Shown in pieces: positions 16,378 to 24,997 of a stretch of DNA of 64,000 nt; the stretch's first letter is position 1, and the number at the start of each line of letters is the position of its first letter. Source of the stretch: Paenibacillus sp. FSL A5-0031 (GTDB lineage Bacteria > Bacillota > Bacilli > Paenibacillales > Paenibacillaceae); contig NZ_MRTD01000024.1 of the NCBI RefSeq assembly GCF_001956295.1, positions 40,906 through 104,905 on the forward strand. The letters run 5' to 3'. Below the pieces are notes generated by a model. That model was not told the origin of the DNA. It made no database searches and saw only the letters and a program-made list of their open reading frames with translations. Both the position numbers and the translations under genes were made by a program.

Positions 16378-17286
16378 TTACCATAATCGGTTCCCGGATA
16401 CCCGGCGGGAAAACCAGTTGGCGCTGATGAGCAAAATAAAGTTGATGCCTGCTTGAAACAAGCCGACAGCAGAAGTAAAGCTGTAGTCCTGGCCTTCCGC
16501 AAGCCCTTTCCTGTACACAAAGGAGGAGATAATATCCGCAGTCTCATAGGTATTCGGATTGTAGAGCAATATAATCTTCTCAAATCCGATATCCATCAGT
16601 CCCCCGATTCTAAGAATGAGCAAAATCATTATGATTGGAATCAATCCCGGAAGCGTAATGCTCCACATTTGCCTAAACCTCCCGGCACCATCGACTCTAG
16701 CCGCTTCGTAGAGCTCGGGATTAATGCCGCTGAGCGCCGCCAAGAAGATGATGGACGACCAGCCAAGCTCCTGCCATATGCTGGAGAATACATAAATGAA
16801 CCGAAAGTTAGCGGCATCGCCAAGCAAAGTAGTGCGTTCACCCCCGAAAAATTCGATCATCGTACTGATAATCCCATCACGGTTCGTAAAATCGAGAATG
16901 AGTCCGCAAATGACAATGAGCGATACAAAGTGAGGCAGATAGACGACCGTTTGAACGACGTTTTTGAACAGCTTCAAACGGATTTCATTAAGCAAAATAG
17001 CAAGAATAATCGGCGCTGGAAAACCAAACAAGAGCTGATAGAAGCTTAGCAGCAGCGTATTGCGCAGCACCCGCCAAAAGTAGATGCTGTCAAAAAAGTC
17101 CTTGAAGTTGTCAAGGCCAACCCATGGGCTTCCCCATACACCCTTGGCAATACTGAAATCCTTAAAGGCAATAATCGAACCGTACATCGGAAGATATTTG
17201 AAAATAAAATAATACAAAACAACTGGCAGCACCATAAAATAGATGGCTTTATTTCTCACAAGATCGTTAGCTAGTTTTCTCATCAT
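16378..17286 (-). CDS. Carbohydrate ABC transporter permease, LplB type
   Basis: A 302-residue MalF-like permease with six helices. The EAA loop ELYEAARVDGAGRFRQMWSITLPGLIP (about 198-224) is intact, and the C-terminus ANWFSRRVSGNRLW is typical of LplB proteins. It forms the heterodimeric channel with the downstream YtcP-type permease. The ATG-ATG start at 17286 has only a weak AAAGAGAG upstream. A hairpin lies between the binding-protein gene and this gene and may lower its expression relative to the binding protein. Confidence 0.9.
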   Translation of the reverse strand: MMRKLANDLVRNKAIYFMVLPVVLYYFIFKYLPMYGSIIAFKDFSIAKGVWGSPWVGLDNFKDFFDSIYFWRVLRNTLLLSFYQLLFGFPAPIILAILLNEIRLKLFKNVVQTVVYLPHFVSLIVICGLILDFTNRDGIISTMIEFFGGERTTLLGDAANFRFIYVFSSIWQELGWSSIIFLAALSGINPELYEAARVDGAGRFRQMWSITLPGLIPIIMILLILRIGGLMDIGFEKIILLYNPNTYETADIISSFVYRKGLAEGQDYSFTSAVGLFQAGINFILLISANWFSRRVSGNRLW

Positions 17287-17323
17287 CGCAGGTGCACTCT
17301 CTTTCCACCGAAATTGATTTTTA

Positions 17324-17353
17324 AAGGAAGGGGAGTGTGTTCCCCCCTTCCTT
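17324..17353 (-). terminator. Intercistronic hairpin between binding-protein and permease genes
   Basis: On the minus strand AAGGAAGGGG and CCCCTTCCTT pair around a loop containing ACACAC, followed by TTTAAAAATC, which is not a full U tract. Probably a partial terminator or mRNA-stabilising 3' end, giving more solute-binding protein than permease. Confidence 0.6.
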
Positions 17354-17361
17354 CAATCGGT

Positions 17362-19011
17362 TTAACGTTTGTTGAAACGGTCGAAAGCGGCTTGCTGAAT
17401 TTCTATCGCGCGCTCGATTCCCATTTTCTTAAACTGCTCGATCGCTTTATCGAAGCTGTCCAAACTAGAGGTGCCCATAATCAGTTTCGTGACAATCTCT
17501 GAACGATACGTATCCACATCCGTCATAATTTTGCTGAATTCGCTTGCTTCCTCCGGCGTTAAAGAAACAGGAGGAATGAGAACGGAGGCAGAGTTTTTCG
17601 CGAATTTAGCATACGCTTTTACTGCTTCCTTCTGGGCGTCGAGCGAATAGTATTGGTCATTATAACGGTCATCGTCCGGACCCGGGAACGGATAGTTCGC
17701 AATGAAGTTTTTCGCCATCGCTTGGCCGATCGGCAGTCCGTCCGGATTTTTCATGATCAAATCCGTAAATTTAGGCTGGCCATCCACCAGCGTATACGTT
17801 GTGCCGTCAATACCGAAGTTTTTCAGCATAGCGCCTTCTTCGCTGAACAAATAATCAAGCGCCTTAATCGTAGCTTCCGGATTTTTGTTTGCGCTTGTGA
17901 TGACGGCTCCCGTATTGCTGTAATCCCAGCCGGTTTCCGTAAATTTAGGCTCATCTCCTTTATTCATTACCGGATATTGAACGGCGGAAAGCATCGCCTT
18001 CGGATCCGCCTGCTGCAAGGAAGGAAGCCATGCGCCCATGCTGCCACCAATGTAACCGAAGGTAGCGGCTGCCTTGCCTGAAGTGATTTTCGCTTCCTTC
18101 GCTTTGTTGTCGTTGGAAGCATAGTCCGGATCAATCAAACCCTCTTTATACCATTTTTGCATACGCGCTAAGTAGTCCTTAAATGCAGGCTGAAGCGGCC
18201 CATACTCAATTTTGTCGCCATTCAGATAAAAATCTTTGCCGATGCCGTATGCCCCGATAAAGTCCATCGAGCTTTTTGATCCTAGAAGCATGTCTTTCTC
18301 GGACGTATATGGAATGACGCCTTTTTTCTCTTTAATCGTTTTTAGAACAATCTCCCATTCGTCGATCGTTTCGGGCAGCTGCAAGCCCAGCTCATCGAGC
18401 CAATCCTTCCGTATCATCTGGCCGGAGAACGTTTTGTATTTGCCGTGATCGCCAACCTTCAGGTTAGGGAATACGTAAATATCGCCGTTATCCGCTTTAA
18501 TTTGCTTGGCGATAAGCGGATATTCCTCGAGAATTTTTTTCAAATTCGGTGCGTGCTGATCAATAAGATCGTTTAATTTAATAATCGTTCCATCCTGAAA
18601 CAGCTTGGCTGGACCGCCTTGGAAGTTGGACATGTTCCACACAATCAAATCCGGAAGCACATTGGAAGCTACCATCACGCCGAATTGCTGCTGGGCATCG
18701 GCACCCGTGCCCGTCGGATGTTCAAAGTCGAATTTCACATTCGTCTTTTTCTCCCATTCCTGCACCATCGCTACATCGCTTAAGCTTTGAACGACGGCTT
18801 GCGCATTAGGGTTTAAAGGATGCCAGAGCTTTAGCTTTACAGGTCCAGCCGATTTATCGCCTTTCCCCGCATTCTCTTTCGCTCCGTTGCCGGATGCCGC
18901 GTTATTAGCGGGTTGTTCTGACTTGCCGCTGGAGCAAGCCGTTGCAATTCCTCCGAACATCAATACGATGGCAAGCAGCAGAGCAATTCTAGTAAAAATA
19001 CTTCTTTTCAT
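17362..19011 (-). CDS. Extracellular solute-binding lipoprotein, LplA type
   Basis: A 549-residue sugar-binding lipoprotein. The signal peptide ends in lipobox GIATAC (lipidated Cys26), followed by a Ser/Asn/Lys-rich linker and a family-1 binding fold of the long LplA/YtcQ kind, with VKLKLWHPLNPNAQAV near 57 as the first strand. ATG at 19011 follows AAAGGGGAG. It heads the operon binding protein, LplB, YtcP, YesN-like regulator, GH88. The GH88 partner suggests that the ligand is an unsaturated uronic oligosaccharide; that is inference from context. Confidence 0.92.
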   Translation of the reverse strand: MKRSIFTRIALLLAIVLMFGGIATACSSGKSEQPANNAASGNGAKENAGKGDKSAGPVKLKLWHPLNPNAQAVVQSLSDVAMVQEWEKKTNVKFDFEHPTGTGADAQQQFGVMVASNVLPDLIVWNMSNFQGGPAKLFQDGTIIKLNDLIDQHAPNLKKILEEYPLIAKQIKADNGDIYVFPNLKVGDHGKYKTFSGQMIRKDWLDELGLQLPETIDEWEIVLKTIKEKKGVIPYTSEKDMLLGSKSSMDFIGAYGIGKDFYLNGDKIEYGPLQPAFKDYLARMQKWYKEGLIDPDYASNDNKAKEAKITSGKAAATFGYIGGSMGAWLPSLQQADPKAMLSAVQYPVMNKGDEPKFTETGWDYSNTGAVITSANKNPEATIKALDYLFSEEGAMLKNFGIDGTTYTLVDGQPKFTDLIMKNPDGLPIGQAMAKNFIANYPFPGPDDDRYNDQYYSLDAQKEAVKAYAKFAKNSASVLIPPVSLTPEEASEFSKIMTDVDTYRSEIVTKLIMGTSSLDSFDKAIEQFKKMGIERAIEIQQAAFDRFNKR

Positions 19012-19286
19012 GCGTGACTCCCCTTTACGAATTTATTTATGAGACGCCTGCCGGTTGCCGGCTCGCCTTAATCCCAATCTAATGGATATTAGCAGCCCCG
19101 TACATTTTCAATTGCTATAACGGTATTCATTTTTGTACAAACAGCGATTTACGATTCTTTACACGATATCCTTTTTTGTAGAAAACCTTTAAACAATGCT
19201 GTTGCGACGCCGTATTTCAACCTCATCGGGTTCGGCCCGAGACCCGGGAATTCCTCTACCTGAACAAGAATAGAAATGATTTCCGC
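19012..19286. other. Leader and promoter region of the glycan uptake operon
   Basis: About 275 bp between the binding-protein start and the terminator of the next gene. I see no clear TTGACA/TATAAT pair, which would fit an AraC-activated promoter with a weak -35. A short inverted repeat GCCGG-TTG-CCGGC lies near 19053-19065. No ORF is supported here. Confidence 0.45.
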
Positions 19287-19331
19287 AAAAAAAAGATGTC
19301 CCGGATTCCTAAGAATATTCGGGACATCTTT
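19287..19331 (-). terminator. Terminator after the metallophosphoesterase gene
   Basis: On the minus strand AAGATGTCCCG and CGGGACATCTT pair around about 16 nt, followed by eight T. It lies 35 bp after the stop at 19366. Confidence 0.9.
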
Positions 19332-19365
19332 GCTTCTTCGGGCTATTTAATTATAAGTGCTCGTA

Positions 19366-20334
19366 TTATCCGATTTCCGGCTGATGCTCCGGCTGATGCA
19401 GGGCGACCGTGCCGTCATCAAGACGCAGCCATGATTCCACTTTCCGTTCGTTTTCGGTCAAGCGGATCACGCGGGCACCCCGTGGGAAGCCTTCCTTGCC
19501 GTAAGTGTTGTATCCTGTTGCTCGTCCGTAATAAAGGCGAATCCCGTAAAGCTCTCCCCAATAGTCGTTCGTGTGGTCATGGCCGCAAAAAGTTGCAATC
19601 ACGTCTCCCTGTGCCAACATCGCTGAGAAGAAACCTGCTTGCGTATGCGCGGCGCATACCCCCTCATGTTTATGGCCATAGCACACTTCCCGGTCCCACA
19701 CTTCTTGGTATTCAGGCAGAGGGATGTGAAAGAATGCGAGTGCCGGCAATGCAGCGCCCTGATGACGAGCTTTCCACGCCTTGGATTGCTCCATGTACCA
19801 CTGCACTTGATCATGCTGAATCCAATCGTAGCCGGGTACGCCAGGCAGCTTGGAATAATCGCCAGAATCCAGGCAATAGAGCATAGCAGCCTCTTGATCG
19901 TTGTCAGACCCATGTACAGGCAACGCGTAGTTGCCTGTGCCATGGATATCCCGCGGTCCCGATTCGGCAAAGGTGTGAGCGTACTTTAGCACCTCGCCCA
20001 TCAGGTCGTCGCGGGTAATATCGTTCTCCGTATCGTGGTTGCCGAATACGATTCCCCACGGAATGCCTCGCTGCTCGGCAGCGGCAACCGCGTCCCGAAA
20101 CGCTTGAAGCGGATCTTGGCATAAGACTGCCCCGTCTGAACCTCTGCCCGTGTAAATGACATCTCCTGTAAACATAACAAAATCCGGTTGTTCAGCCTCA
20201 AGTACAAGCTCCATCGCAGCCTTGGAACGCAAATCTAAGTCCGCTCCGTCCTGCCAATGAATATCTGTGAACTGGACAATTGTAAAAGTGCCGTCTTTGC
20301 GAAAACGAAGCTCTTTGGCTTTTTCCATCTTCAT
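19366..20334 (-). CDS. Calcineurin-like metallophosphoesterase
   Basis: A 322-residue two-metal phosphoesterase without a signal peptide. The ordered metal motifs are TDIHW near residue 23, GDVIY near 57, GNHDTE near 98, FFHIPLPEY near 203 and CGHDHTND near 252. The closest general type is the Dcr2/purple-acid-phosphatase-like group of cytoplasmic phosphodiesterases or phosphatases; the substrate is unknown. ATG at 20334 follows AGGGAG. The gene is only 38 bp downstream of the DMT transporter gene and probably shares its transcript. No link to the glycan cluster is evident. Confidence 0.85.
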   Translation of the reverse strand: MKMEKAKELRFRKDGTFTIVQFTDIHWQDGADLDLRSKAAMELVLEAEQPDFVMFTGDVIYTGRGSDGAVLCQDPLQAFRDAVAAAEQRGIPWGIVFGNHDTENDITRDDLMGEVLKYAHTFAESGPRDIHGTGNYALPVHGSDNDQEAAMLYCLDSGDYSKLPGVPGYDWIQHDQVQWYMEQSKAWKARHQGAALPALAFFHIPLPEYQEVWDREVCYGHKHEGVCAAHTQAGFFSAMLAQGDVIATFCGHDHTNDYWGELYGIRLYYGRATGYNTYGKEGFPRGARVIRLTENERKVESWLRLDDGTVALHQPEHQPEIG

Positions 20335-20372
20335 TCTAACTCCCTCTCCATTAGGTATTCACGTACTATTGT

Positions 20373-21227
20373 TTAATGCCCTGATGACGCAATCATAATG
20401 ATACCCATAACTACAGCGATCGAAGCCGTAATTCTGCGAGTCCCTTGCGACTCTTTTAATACAAATAGACCAAGGAGCGTGCCAAACACGATTCCCACCT
20501 CGCGCATAGGCGCAACTGTGGAAATATTGGCATTTCTAGCTGCAAACAAAAACAGCAAGTACGAGCCCGGAGACAAGATAGCGCCAATCCAAATAATATT
20601 AATATGAGTGCGAATAACATGCTTAAGCCGTTTAGAACGAAGAACAGCAGGTGTCAGTCCGAGTACAAACCCAATATTCGTCACCTCAAGCAGCGCAAGC
20701 GGAGAGAGATGCTGCAAATTCACTTTATCGATAAGCGTGTAAGTGGTAATGCATAGCCCAACGCTCATCGCCAGCAGTACAGGCTTATAGAAAGACTGCT
20801 GATGCCCTTTGCCCGAAGATCTTCCGATCATGACGATGAACCCGATCAGCATAAAGCTGAGTCCGATCCACCCCCACAAAGGCAATGTCTCTTTTAATAG
20901 CAATACGCCGATGGCTGGGATAAGCAAGGTTGGTGTCCCCCGCATGATCGGATACACTTGCGATAAATCTCCAGCATTATAGGTGTAAGCGAGCAACAGC
21001 GAATAAACGCTTTGCATAATTAGCGATGCCCCGATTAACAGCCACTGTGTCTGAGATAGTGACGCACTCGAAAGTTCATTAATGAGTGTCGGCAGCAAAA
21101 CAATAGTTGCAGGCATATAAATCACCCATAAGAACAACGCTTTATCCGTACTTTGCTTTGCTAGCATATTCCACACCGCATGCGCCAAACCGGAACACAA
21201 GACAAGAATAAGAGAAATAACAATCAA
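20373..21227 (-). CDS. DMT-superfamily (EamA-type) membrane transporter
   Basis: A 284-residue protein of ten predicted helices arranged as two repeated EamA halves (about 5-135 and 150-280); the second half ends GTLLGLFVLKESQGTRRITASIAVVMG, a typical EamA tail. Members export or exchange amino acids, sugars or other metabolites; the substrate is not readable. Start is TTG at 21227, 8 bp after GGAGGTG, and no ATG with a ribosome binding site competes. Probably first gene of a two-gene unit with the metallophosphoesterase. Confidence 0.85.
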   Translation of the reverse strand: MIVISLILVLCSGLAHAVWNMLAKQSTDKALFLWVIYMPATIVLLPTLINELSSASLSQTQWLLIGASLIMQSVYSLLLAYTYNAGDLSQVYPIMRGTPTLLIPAIGVLLLKETLPLWGWIGLSFMLIGFIVMIGRSSGKGHQQSFYKPVLLAMSVGLCITTYTLIDKVNLQHLSPLALLEVTNIGFVLGLTPAVLRSKRLKHVIRTHINIIWIGAILSPGSYLLFLFAARNANISTVAPMREVGIVFGTLLGLFVLKESQGTRRITASIAVVMGIIMIASSGH

Positions 21228-21346
21228 TTAAGAAACACCTCCATCGATCCTCATTTAGATTCAACTATCAGTTCCACATATTCCAACACAATATCACACA
21301 AACACACACATTTACAATATCTTAATATTTACTTTTCATTAGAAAG

Positions 21347-21381
21347 CAAAAAAAGACCCTTGGTATATAACCAAGAGTCTT
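21347..21381 (-). terminator. Terminator after the DeoR regulator gene
   Basis: On the minus strand AAGACTCTTGG and CCAAGGGTCTT pair around TTATATA, then seven T. It is 34 bp beyond the DeoR stop codon at 21415. Confidence 0.88.
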
Positions 21382-21414
21382 AAGGACAGTCAAAGTCCCC
21401 TTTATTATTCATCT

Positions 21415-22182
21415 CTACTCATAAACAATCTCAATGCCGCTCCGTTTATATTTATCGACTAGATCAAGGCTGATCTTCGAATCTGTAACGAAACGTTCTA
21501 CATCCGCGCAACCGCACACCTTGAGCAGGGAGACTTGATCAAATTTGCTGCTGTCTGCAAGCGCGATCGTGCTTTTTGCGTTTGCTTGCATAATCTTCTT
21601 CACCTGTACTTCACCAATCGCGTTGTCGGTAATGCCTTCGTCCAATGTAACTCCGCTCATGCTCATAAAAAACAAGTCTGCATGAAAGCGGGAAGCGAAT
21701 TCTTCAGCCAAGTCTCCGATAATGCTCTGTTCTGCTTGACGGATAATACCTCCGATCATGATCAGCGTAAAACCGGGGACATCGATTAATTCATTTACGA
21801 TTGGCAAGGAATTCGTAATAATCGTCAATCGCTCGAACTTTGTCTTGAGCATCTTCGCAATCTGAGTATTGGTTGTGCTTACATCAAGTGCGATGGACAT
21901 TCCTTCCGTTACATATCGAATGGCGAGCTGTGACAATTCCGTTTTCTCCGTCAAGTAAATCGATTCACGAATCGGCAGCGGGATTTCCCGGCTGTAATCC
22001 GGCTCTTTTAAAATCGCACCGCCATGAACCCTCTGCAATAAGCCTAGGTTCTCCAAATGCTCTAGATCGCGCCTTATCGTTTCAAAAGAAACGCCAAACG
22101 ATTCCATAAGTTCCGACGCTCGAATCGATTTGTCGCTATTTATTTTTTGGATAATTAATTGATGCCGCTGCTGTGCGAACAA
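21415..22182 (-). CDS. DeoR/GlpR-family transcriptional regulator
   Basis: A 255-residue regulator. The N-terminal DeoR helix-turn-helix (about 1-57) shows IRASELMESFGVSFETIRRDLEHLENLGLLQRVHGGA, and the C-terminal DeoR sensor domain (about 75-230) resembles ribose-5-phosphate isomerase and binds a phosphosugar; DVSTTNTQIAKML and ADSSKFDQVSLLKVC are typical. Start is TTG at 22182, 6 bp after GAGGAGTGA. It is a single gene between a terminator and the pxp operon. Its targets are unknown; the adjacent transporter/phosphoesterase pair is possible. Confidence 0.9.
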   Translation of the reverse strand: MFAQQRHQLIIQKINSDKSIRASELMESFGVSFETIRRDLEHLENLGLLQRVHGGAILKEPDYSREIPLPIRESIYLTEKTELSQLAIRYVTEGMSIALDVSTTNTQIAKMLKTKFERLTIITNSLPIVNELIDVPGFTLIMIGGIIRQAEQSIIGDLAEEFASRFHADLFFMSMSGVTLDEGITDNAIGEVQVKKIMQANAKSTIALADSSKFDQVSLLKVCGCADVERFVTDSKISLDLVDKYKRSGIEIVYE

Positions 22183-22283
22183 TTGCTATCACTCCTCTAT
22201 GCCGTGCCTTTCGGTAATTCCTGCTTCTTGATTAGTAGTCTACCATAAATCAAGGAAAGAGGCTCAGCCGCTAAGAGCAGTGT

Positions 22284-23312
22284 TCATCTTGTATCCCTTT
22301 CATTCGCGGCATTAAATTTTAGTGCTATAGCGGCTTTCAGCATTCTCATATCACGCTCGCTGTCCAAATAAAGCTGTTCCGCTTCTTGCTGCGTGATCCT
22401 CTCGAACCGAAAACGGTCGCCGGGCTTTAGCTGTGCAAAAACAGGAATATCGACCGTTGCAACTTGCGCAATACGTAGATAACCGCCCGTTGTCTGTCTG
22501 TCCGCCAGCAGCACGATCGGCTCTCCGCCAGCCGGCACTTGGACCGTTCCGTTTGCGACAGCCTCCGAAAGCAGCTCAAGCGGCTTCGCGAGCGTCATCT
22601 TCTCCGTTCCTTCGAGCCGATATCCCATCCGATCGGACTGTGCGGAAATCTGGAAGCTCTGGCTAAATAAGCTAGCCCGGCTTGTCTCTGTAAACAGCTC
22701 GTAATGCGTGCCCGTCATCGCGCGAATGATCGGGTCCGCTAGATTGTCCGCTATCGCAAAATGACTCGCATGCCAGAGCGGCACCGCAACGCTGCCATTC
22801 CATCCCAGGCGCAAAGCATGCTCCATTCGCTCTGACAGCAAGCTCGGCGCCTTAGCTGCCAGTACATCTCCTGACTTTAATGCCCTTCCGAAGTAACCTC
22901 CGATTGCGCCGCGCAGATACGTACTTTTGCTTCCCATTACCTCCGGTACATCAAGTCCGCCCGCAACGGCGAGATAGGAGCGGCAGCCCGATTGGCAAGC
23001 TCCGAATTTCACGCTCATTCCCGCGCGAACGAGCACTGGTCTCCATAAGGGCAGCGTCTCACCTCCTGCGGTAACAGACATACGCGCGCCGCAAATCGCG
23101 AGCAGCGTATCCTTCTCCATAAAGAGCTCCGTTCCGGTAAGCGTAATTTCCAGCACCGCCTCACTATCCTCGTTGCCGACTAACAGATTAGCCGCACGCG
23201 AAGCTCCCGTATCCATAGCCCCGCCTGCGACTACGCCGTATTTTTGATACCGATGCCTTCCGAGATCTTGTACAGTAACGAGCAAGCCGGGACGAACCAC
23301 TTTTATAGTCAT
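22284..23312 (-). CDS. pxpC: 5-oxoprolinase subunit C
   Basis: Biotin-dependent-carboxylase-like (KipA/AHS2) subunit of the prokaryotic 5-oxoprolinase, which opens 5-oxoproline (pyroglutamate) to glutamate with ATP. The 342-residue protein has VVRPGLLVTVQDLGRHRYQKYGV at the start and YLAVAGGLDVPEVMGSKSTYLRGAIGG near 110, both family signatures. The ATG at 23312 overlaps the pxpB stop by 4 bp. The order pxpA-pxpB-pxpC and the overlaps are as known for this operon. Confidence 0.92.
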   Translation of the reverse strand: MTIKVVRPGLLVTVQDLGRHRYQKYGVVAGGAMDTGASRAANLLVGNEDSEAVLEITLTGTELFMEKDTLLAICGARMSVTAGGETLPLWRPVLVRAGMSVKFGACQSGCRSYLAVAGGLDVPEVMGSKSTYLRGAIGGYFGRALKSGDVLAAKAPSLLSERMEHALRLGWNGSVAVPLWHASHFAIADNLADPIIRAMTGTHYELFTETSRASLFSQSFQISAQSDRMGYRLEGTEKMTLAKPLELLSEAVANGTVQVPAGGEPIVLLADRQTTGGYLRIAQVATVDIPVFAQLKPGDRFRFERITQQEAEQLYLDSERDMRMLKAAIALKFNAANERDTR

Positions 23313-24070
23313 AATTCACCTTCTAAATAAAGCTTGTACTGCCGCTCCGTTATCGGCTTAAATCTAATCAAGTCCCCCGGTCTAAGCAAGCTTGGAATTT
23401 CGTCCTGAGGACGAAATAGAGCAAGCGGCGTTCTGCCGATCAGCTGCCAGCCGCCCGGCGTTGCAACCGAATATATGCCCGTCTGCTTGCCAGCTATGCC
23501 GACGCTGCCCTGAGGAATGATCGTCCGGGGCGTCTGATGTCTTGGCGCGGCAATTCGCTCAGACATTCCTCCCAAATAAGGAAAACCTGGCGCAAAGCCG
23601 AGCATATGGACCAAGTAGCTGCCACCAGCATGTATAGCGATCACTTCCTCCTCCGGAAGTCCGTTAAGCTCAGCAACTAGGCTAAGGTCAGGACCGTACT
23701 CTCCGCCATAGCAAACCGGAATTTCAATCGTTCTATCCGCCTGATCGGAAGAGTGCAGCTGCTCTATAGATAGATACGTCTGCACTCTAGCGCATACCGT
23801 TTCAAAGATTGTAGCATGCTGAAGCTCGGCTGCAGTGCGGCTTCTCTTCACCAGCAGCGGGTCATAGTGGATCGCCACCGAGACAAAGGATGGGACGCAT
23901 TCAATGAATCCAGCAAATGGTTTCCACTCCAAATGGCGGCTTAAATTCATGACCGTTCGGTTCGTTTCTTCGTCAATGGAGCTGCCTAAACGAATAATAA
24001 CGGCAGAGTCACCAAGCGGCAGCATTTCAATAGGAGCCTGAGGTTCCGTTGCAGCCTTCTCCATGCTCAT
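23309..24070 (-). CDS. pxpB: 5-oxoprolinase subunit B
   Basis: KipI/AHS1-type subunit (253 residues) that works with PxpA and PxpC. MLPLGDSAVIIRLG near residue 16 is the usual N-terminus, and HMLGFAPGFPYLGGM near 165 with TPRTIIPQGSVGIAGKQTGIYSVATPGGW near 185 is the diagnostic block. The start is ATG at 24070, overlapping the PxpA stop (ATGA); the longer frame to 24166 is a shadow of pxpA. In B. subtilis the homologue KipI is also reported to inhibit a sporulation kinase. Confidence 0.92.
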   Translation of the reverse strand: MSMEKAATEPQAPIEMLPLGDSAVIIRLGSSIDEETNRTVMNLSRHLEWKPFAGFIECVPSFVSVAIHYDPLLVKRSRTAAELQHATIFETVCARVQTYLSIEQLHSSDQADRTIEIPVCYGGEYGPDLSLVAELNGLPEEEVIAIHAGGSYLVHMLGFAPGFPYLGGMSERIAAPRHQTPRTIIPQGSVGIAGKQTGIYSVATPGGWQLIGRTPLALFRPQDEIPSLLRPGDLIRFKPITERQYKLYLEGEL

Positions 24071-24828
24071 ACACCCGCCTTCTGAACAGATATGCTCGCT
24101 GCCTCTAATGCCGCCCGCAGTCTTATGACATGCTCTACTGCGCCTGGCGTATCCCCATGCACGCATACCGTATCCGCCTTCAAAATAACGCTATGATGCT
24201 GTCTCGATTTGACCTCGCCATCCCTGATCATGCTTATCGCTTGCTCTGCAGCGTGAACAGGATCAACAATAACAGCACCTTCCGTCCCTCGCGGCGTTAG
24301 TGAGCCGTCCGACTCGTAGGTTCGGTCTGCGAATACTTCATGAATGGTACGCAAGCCTATAGCTTCGCCTGCGTGAATAAGCTCACTGCCTGCTAATCCG
24401 AATAGCATCAGACTCGGATTAACCTTATATATTGCCTCTGCTATCGCATCGGCTAACGGTTTGCTCTTCGCAGCCATATTATACAAAGCGCCATGCGGCT
24501 TCACATGTGCGACGCTTCCGCCTTCTGATTTAGCAAAAGCACTCACCGCACCCAGCTGATAAACCGTCAGCTCATATGCCTCCTCCGGCGTTATGGCCAT
24601 CATCCTTCGACCGAAGCCTGCCAAATCCGGCAGCCCCGGATGCGCTCCAATAGCTACATCATTCTCTAGCGCCAGCTTAACCGTGCGCCGTATTGTCGCT
24701 GCATCTCCAGCGTGAAAACCGCAAGCAATATTCGCTGAAGTAATATATTTCATCAGCTCGTGATCGAGGCCAGCTGTGTAAACCCCAAAACCTTCACCCA
24801 TATCGCAGTTTAAATCCACGCGAAACAT
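24067..24828 (-). CDS. pxpA: 5-oxoprolinase subunit A (LamB/YcsF family)
   Basis: 253-residue LamB/YcsF subunit. The N-terminal RVDLNCDMGEGFGVY, SANIACGFHAGD near 32, IGAHPGLPDLAGFGRR near 57 and VKPHGALYN near 110 are diagnostic. With PxpB and PxpC it hydrolyses 5-oxoproline, a damage product of glutamine and glutamate. ATG at 24828 follows GGGGGAG. It is the first gene of pxpABC. Confidence 0.94.
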   Translation of the reverse strand: MFRVDLNCDMGEGFGVYTAGLDHELMKYITSANIACGFHAGDAATIRRTVKLALENDVAIGAHPGLPDLAGFGRRMMAITPEEAYELTVYQLGAVSAFAKSEGGSVAHVKPHGALYNMAAKSKPLADAIAEAIYKVNPSLMLFGLAGSELIHAGEAIGLRTIHEVFADRTYESDGSLTPRGTEGAVIVDPVHAAEQAISMIRDGEVKSRQHHSVILKADTVCVHGDTPGAVEHVIRLRAALEAASISVQKAGV

Positions 24829-24876
24829 ATGCTCTCCCCCGTCTGCTCGCCTGCCAAAGCCAGCTCTATTTCCAAA

Positions 24877-24885
24877 ATTATATCA
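24877..24885 (-). promoter_or_regulatory. Probable extended -10 promoter of pxpABC
   Basis: The minus strand reads TGATATAAT, a perfect TATAAT with the TG extension, about 50 bp upstream of pxpA. No good -35 is visible 17 bp further upstream. Confidence 0.5.
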
Positions 24886-24947
24886 AATTTCAGCTCGAAA
24901 ATAAGCAGCCCTATCCTCTGCGTCTCTCCACCATAAGGCTAAACTAC

Positions 24948-24984
24948 AAAAAAAAGAAGCAGCGCCGGTCCAGCGCTGCTTCTT
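24948..24984 (-). terminator. Terminator after the purine permease gene
   Basis: On the minus strand AAGAAGCAGCGC and GCGCTGCTTCTT pair perfectly around TGGACCG, followed by eight T. It lies 14 bp after the permease stop codon. Confidence 0.92.
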
Positions 24985-24997
24985 CCATATTATTTGT

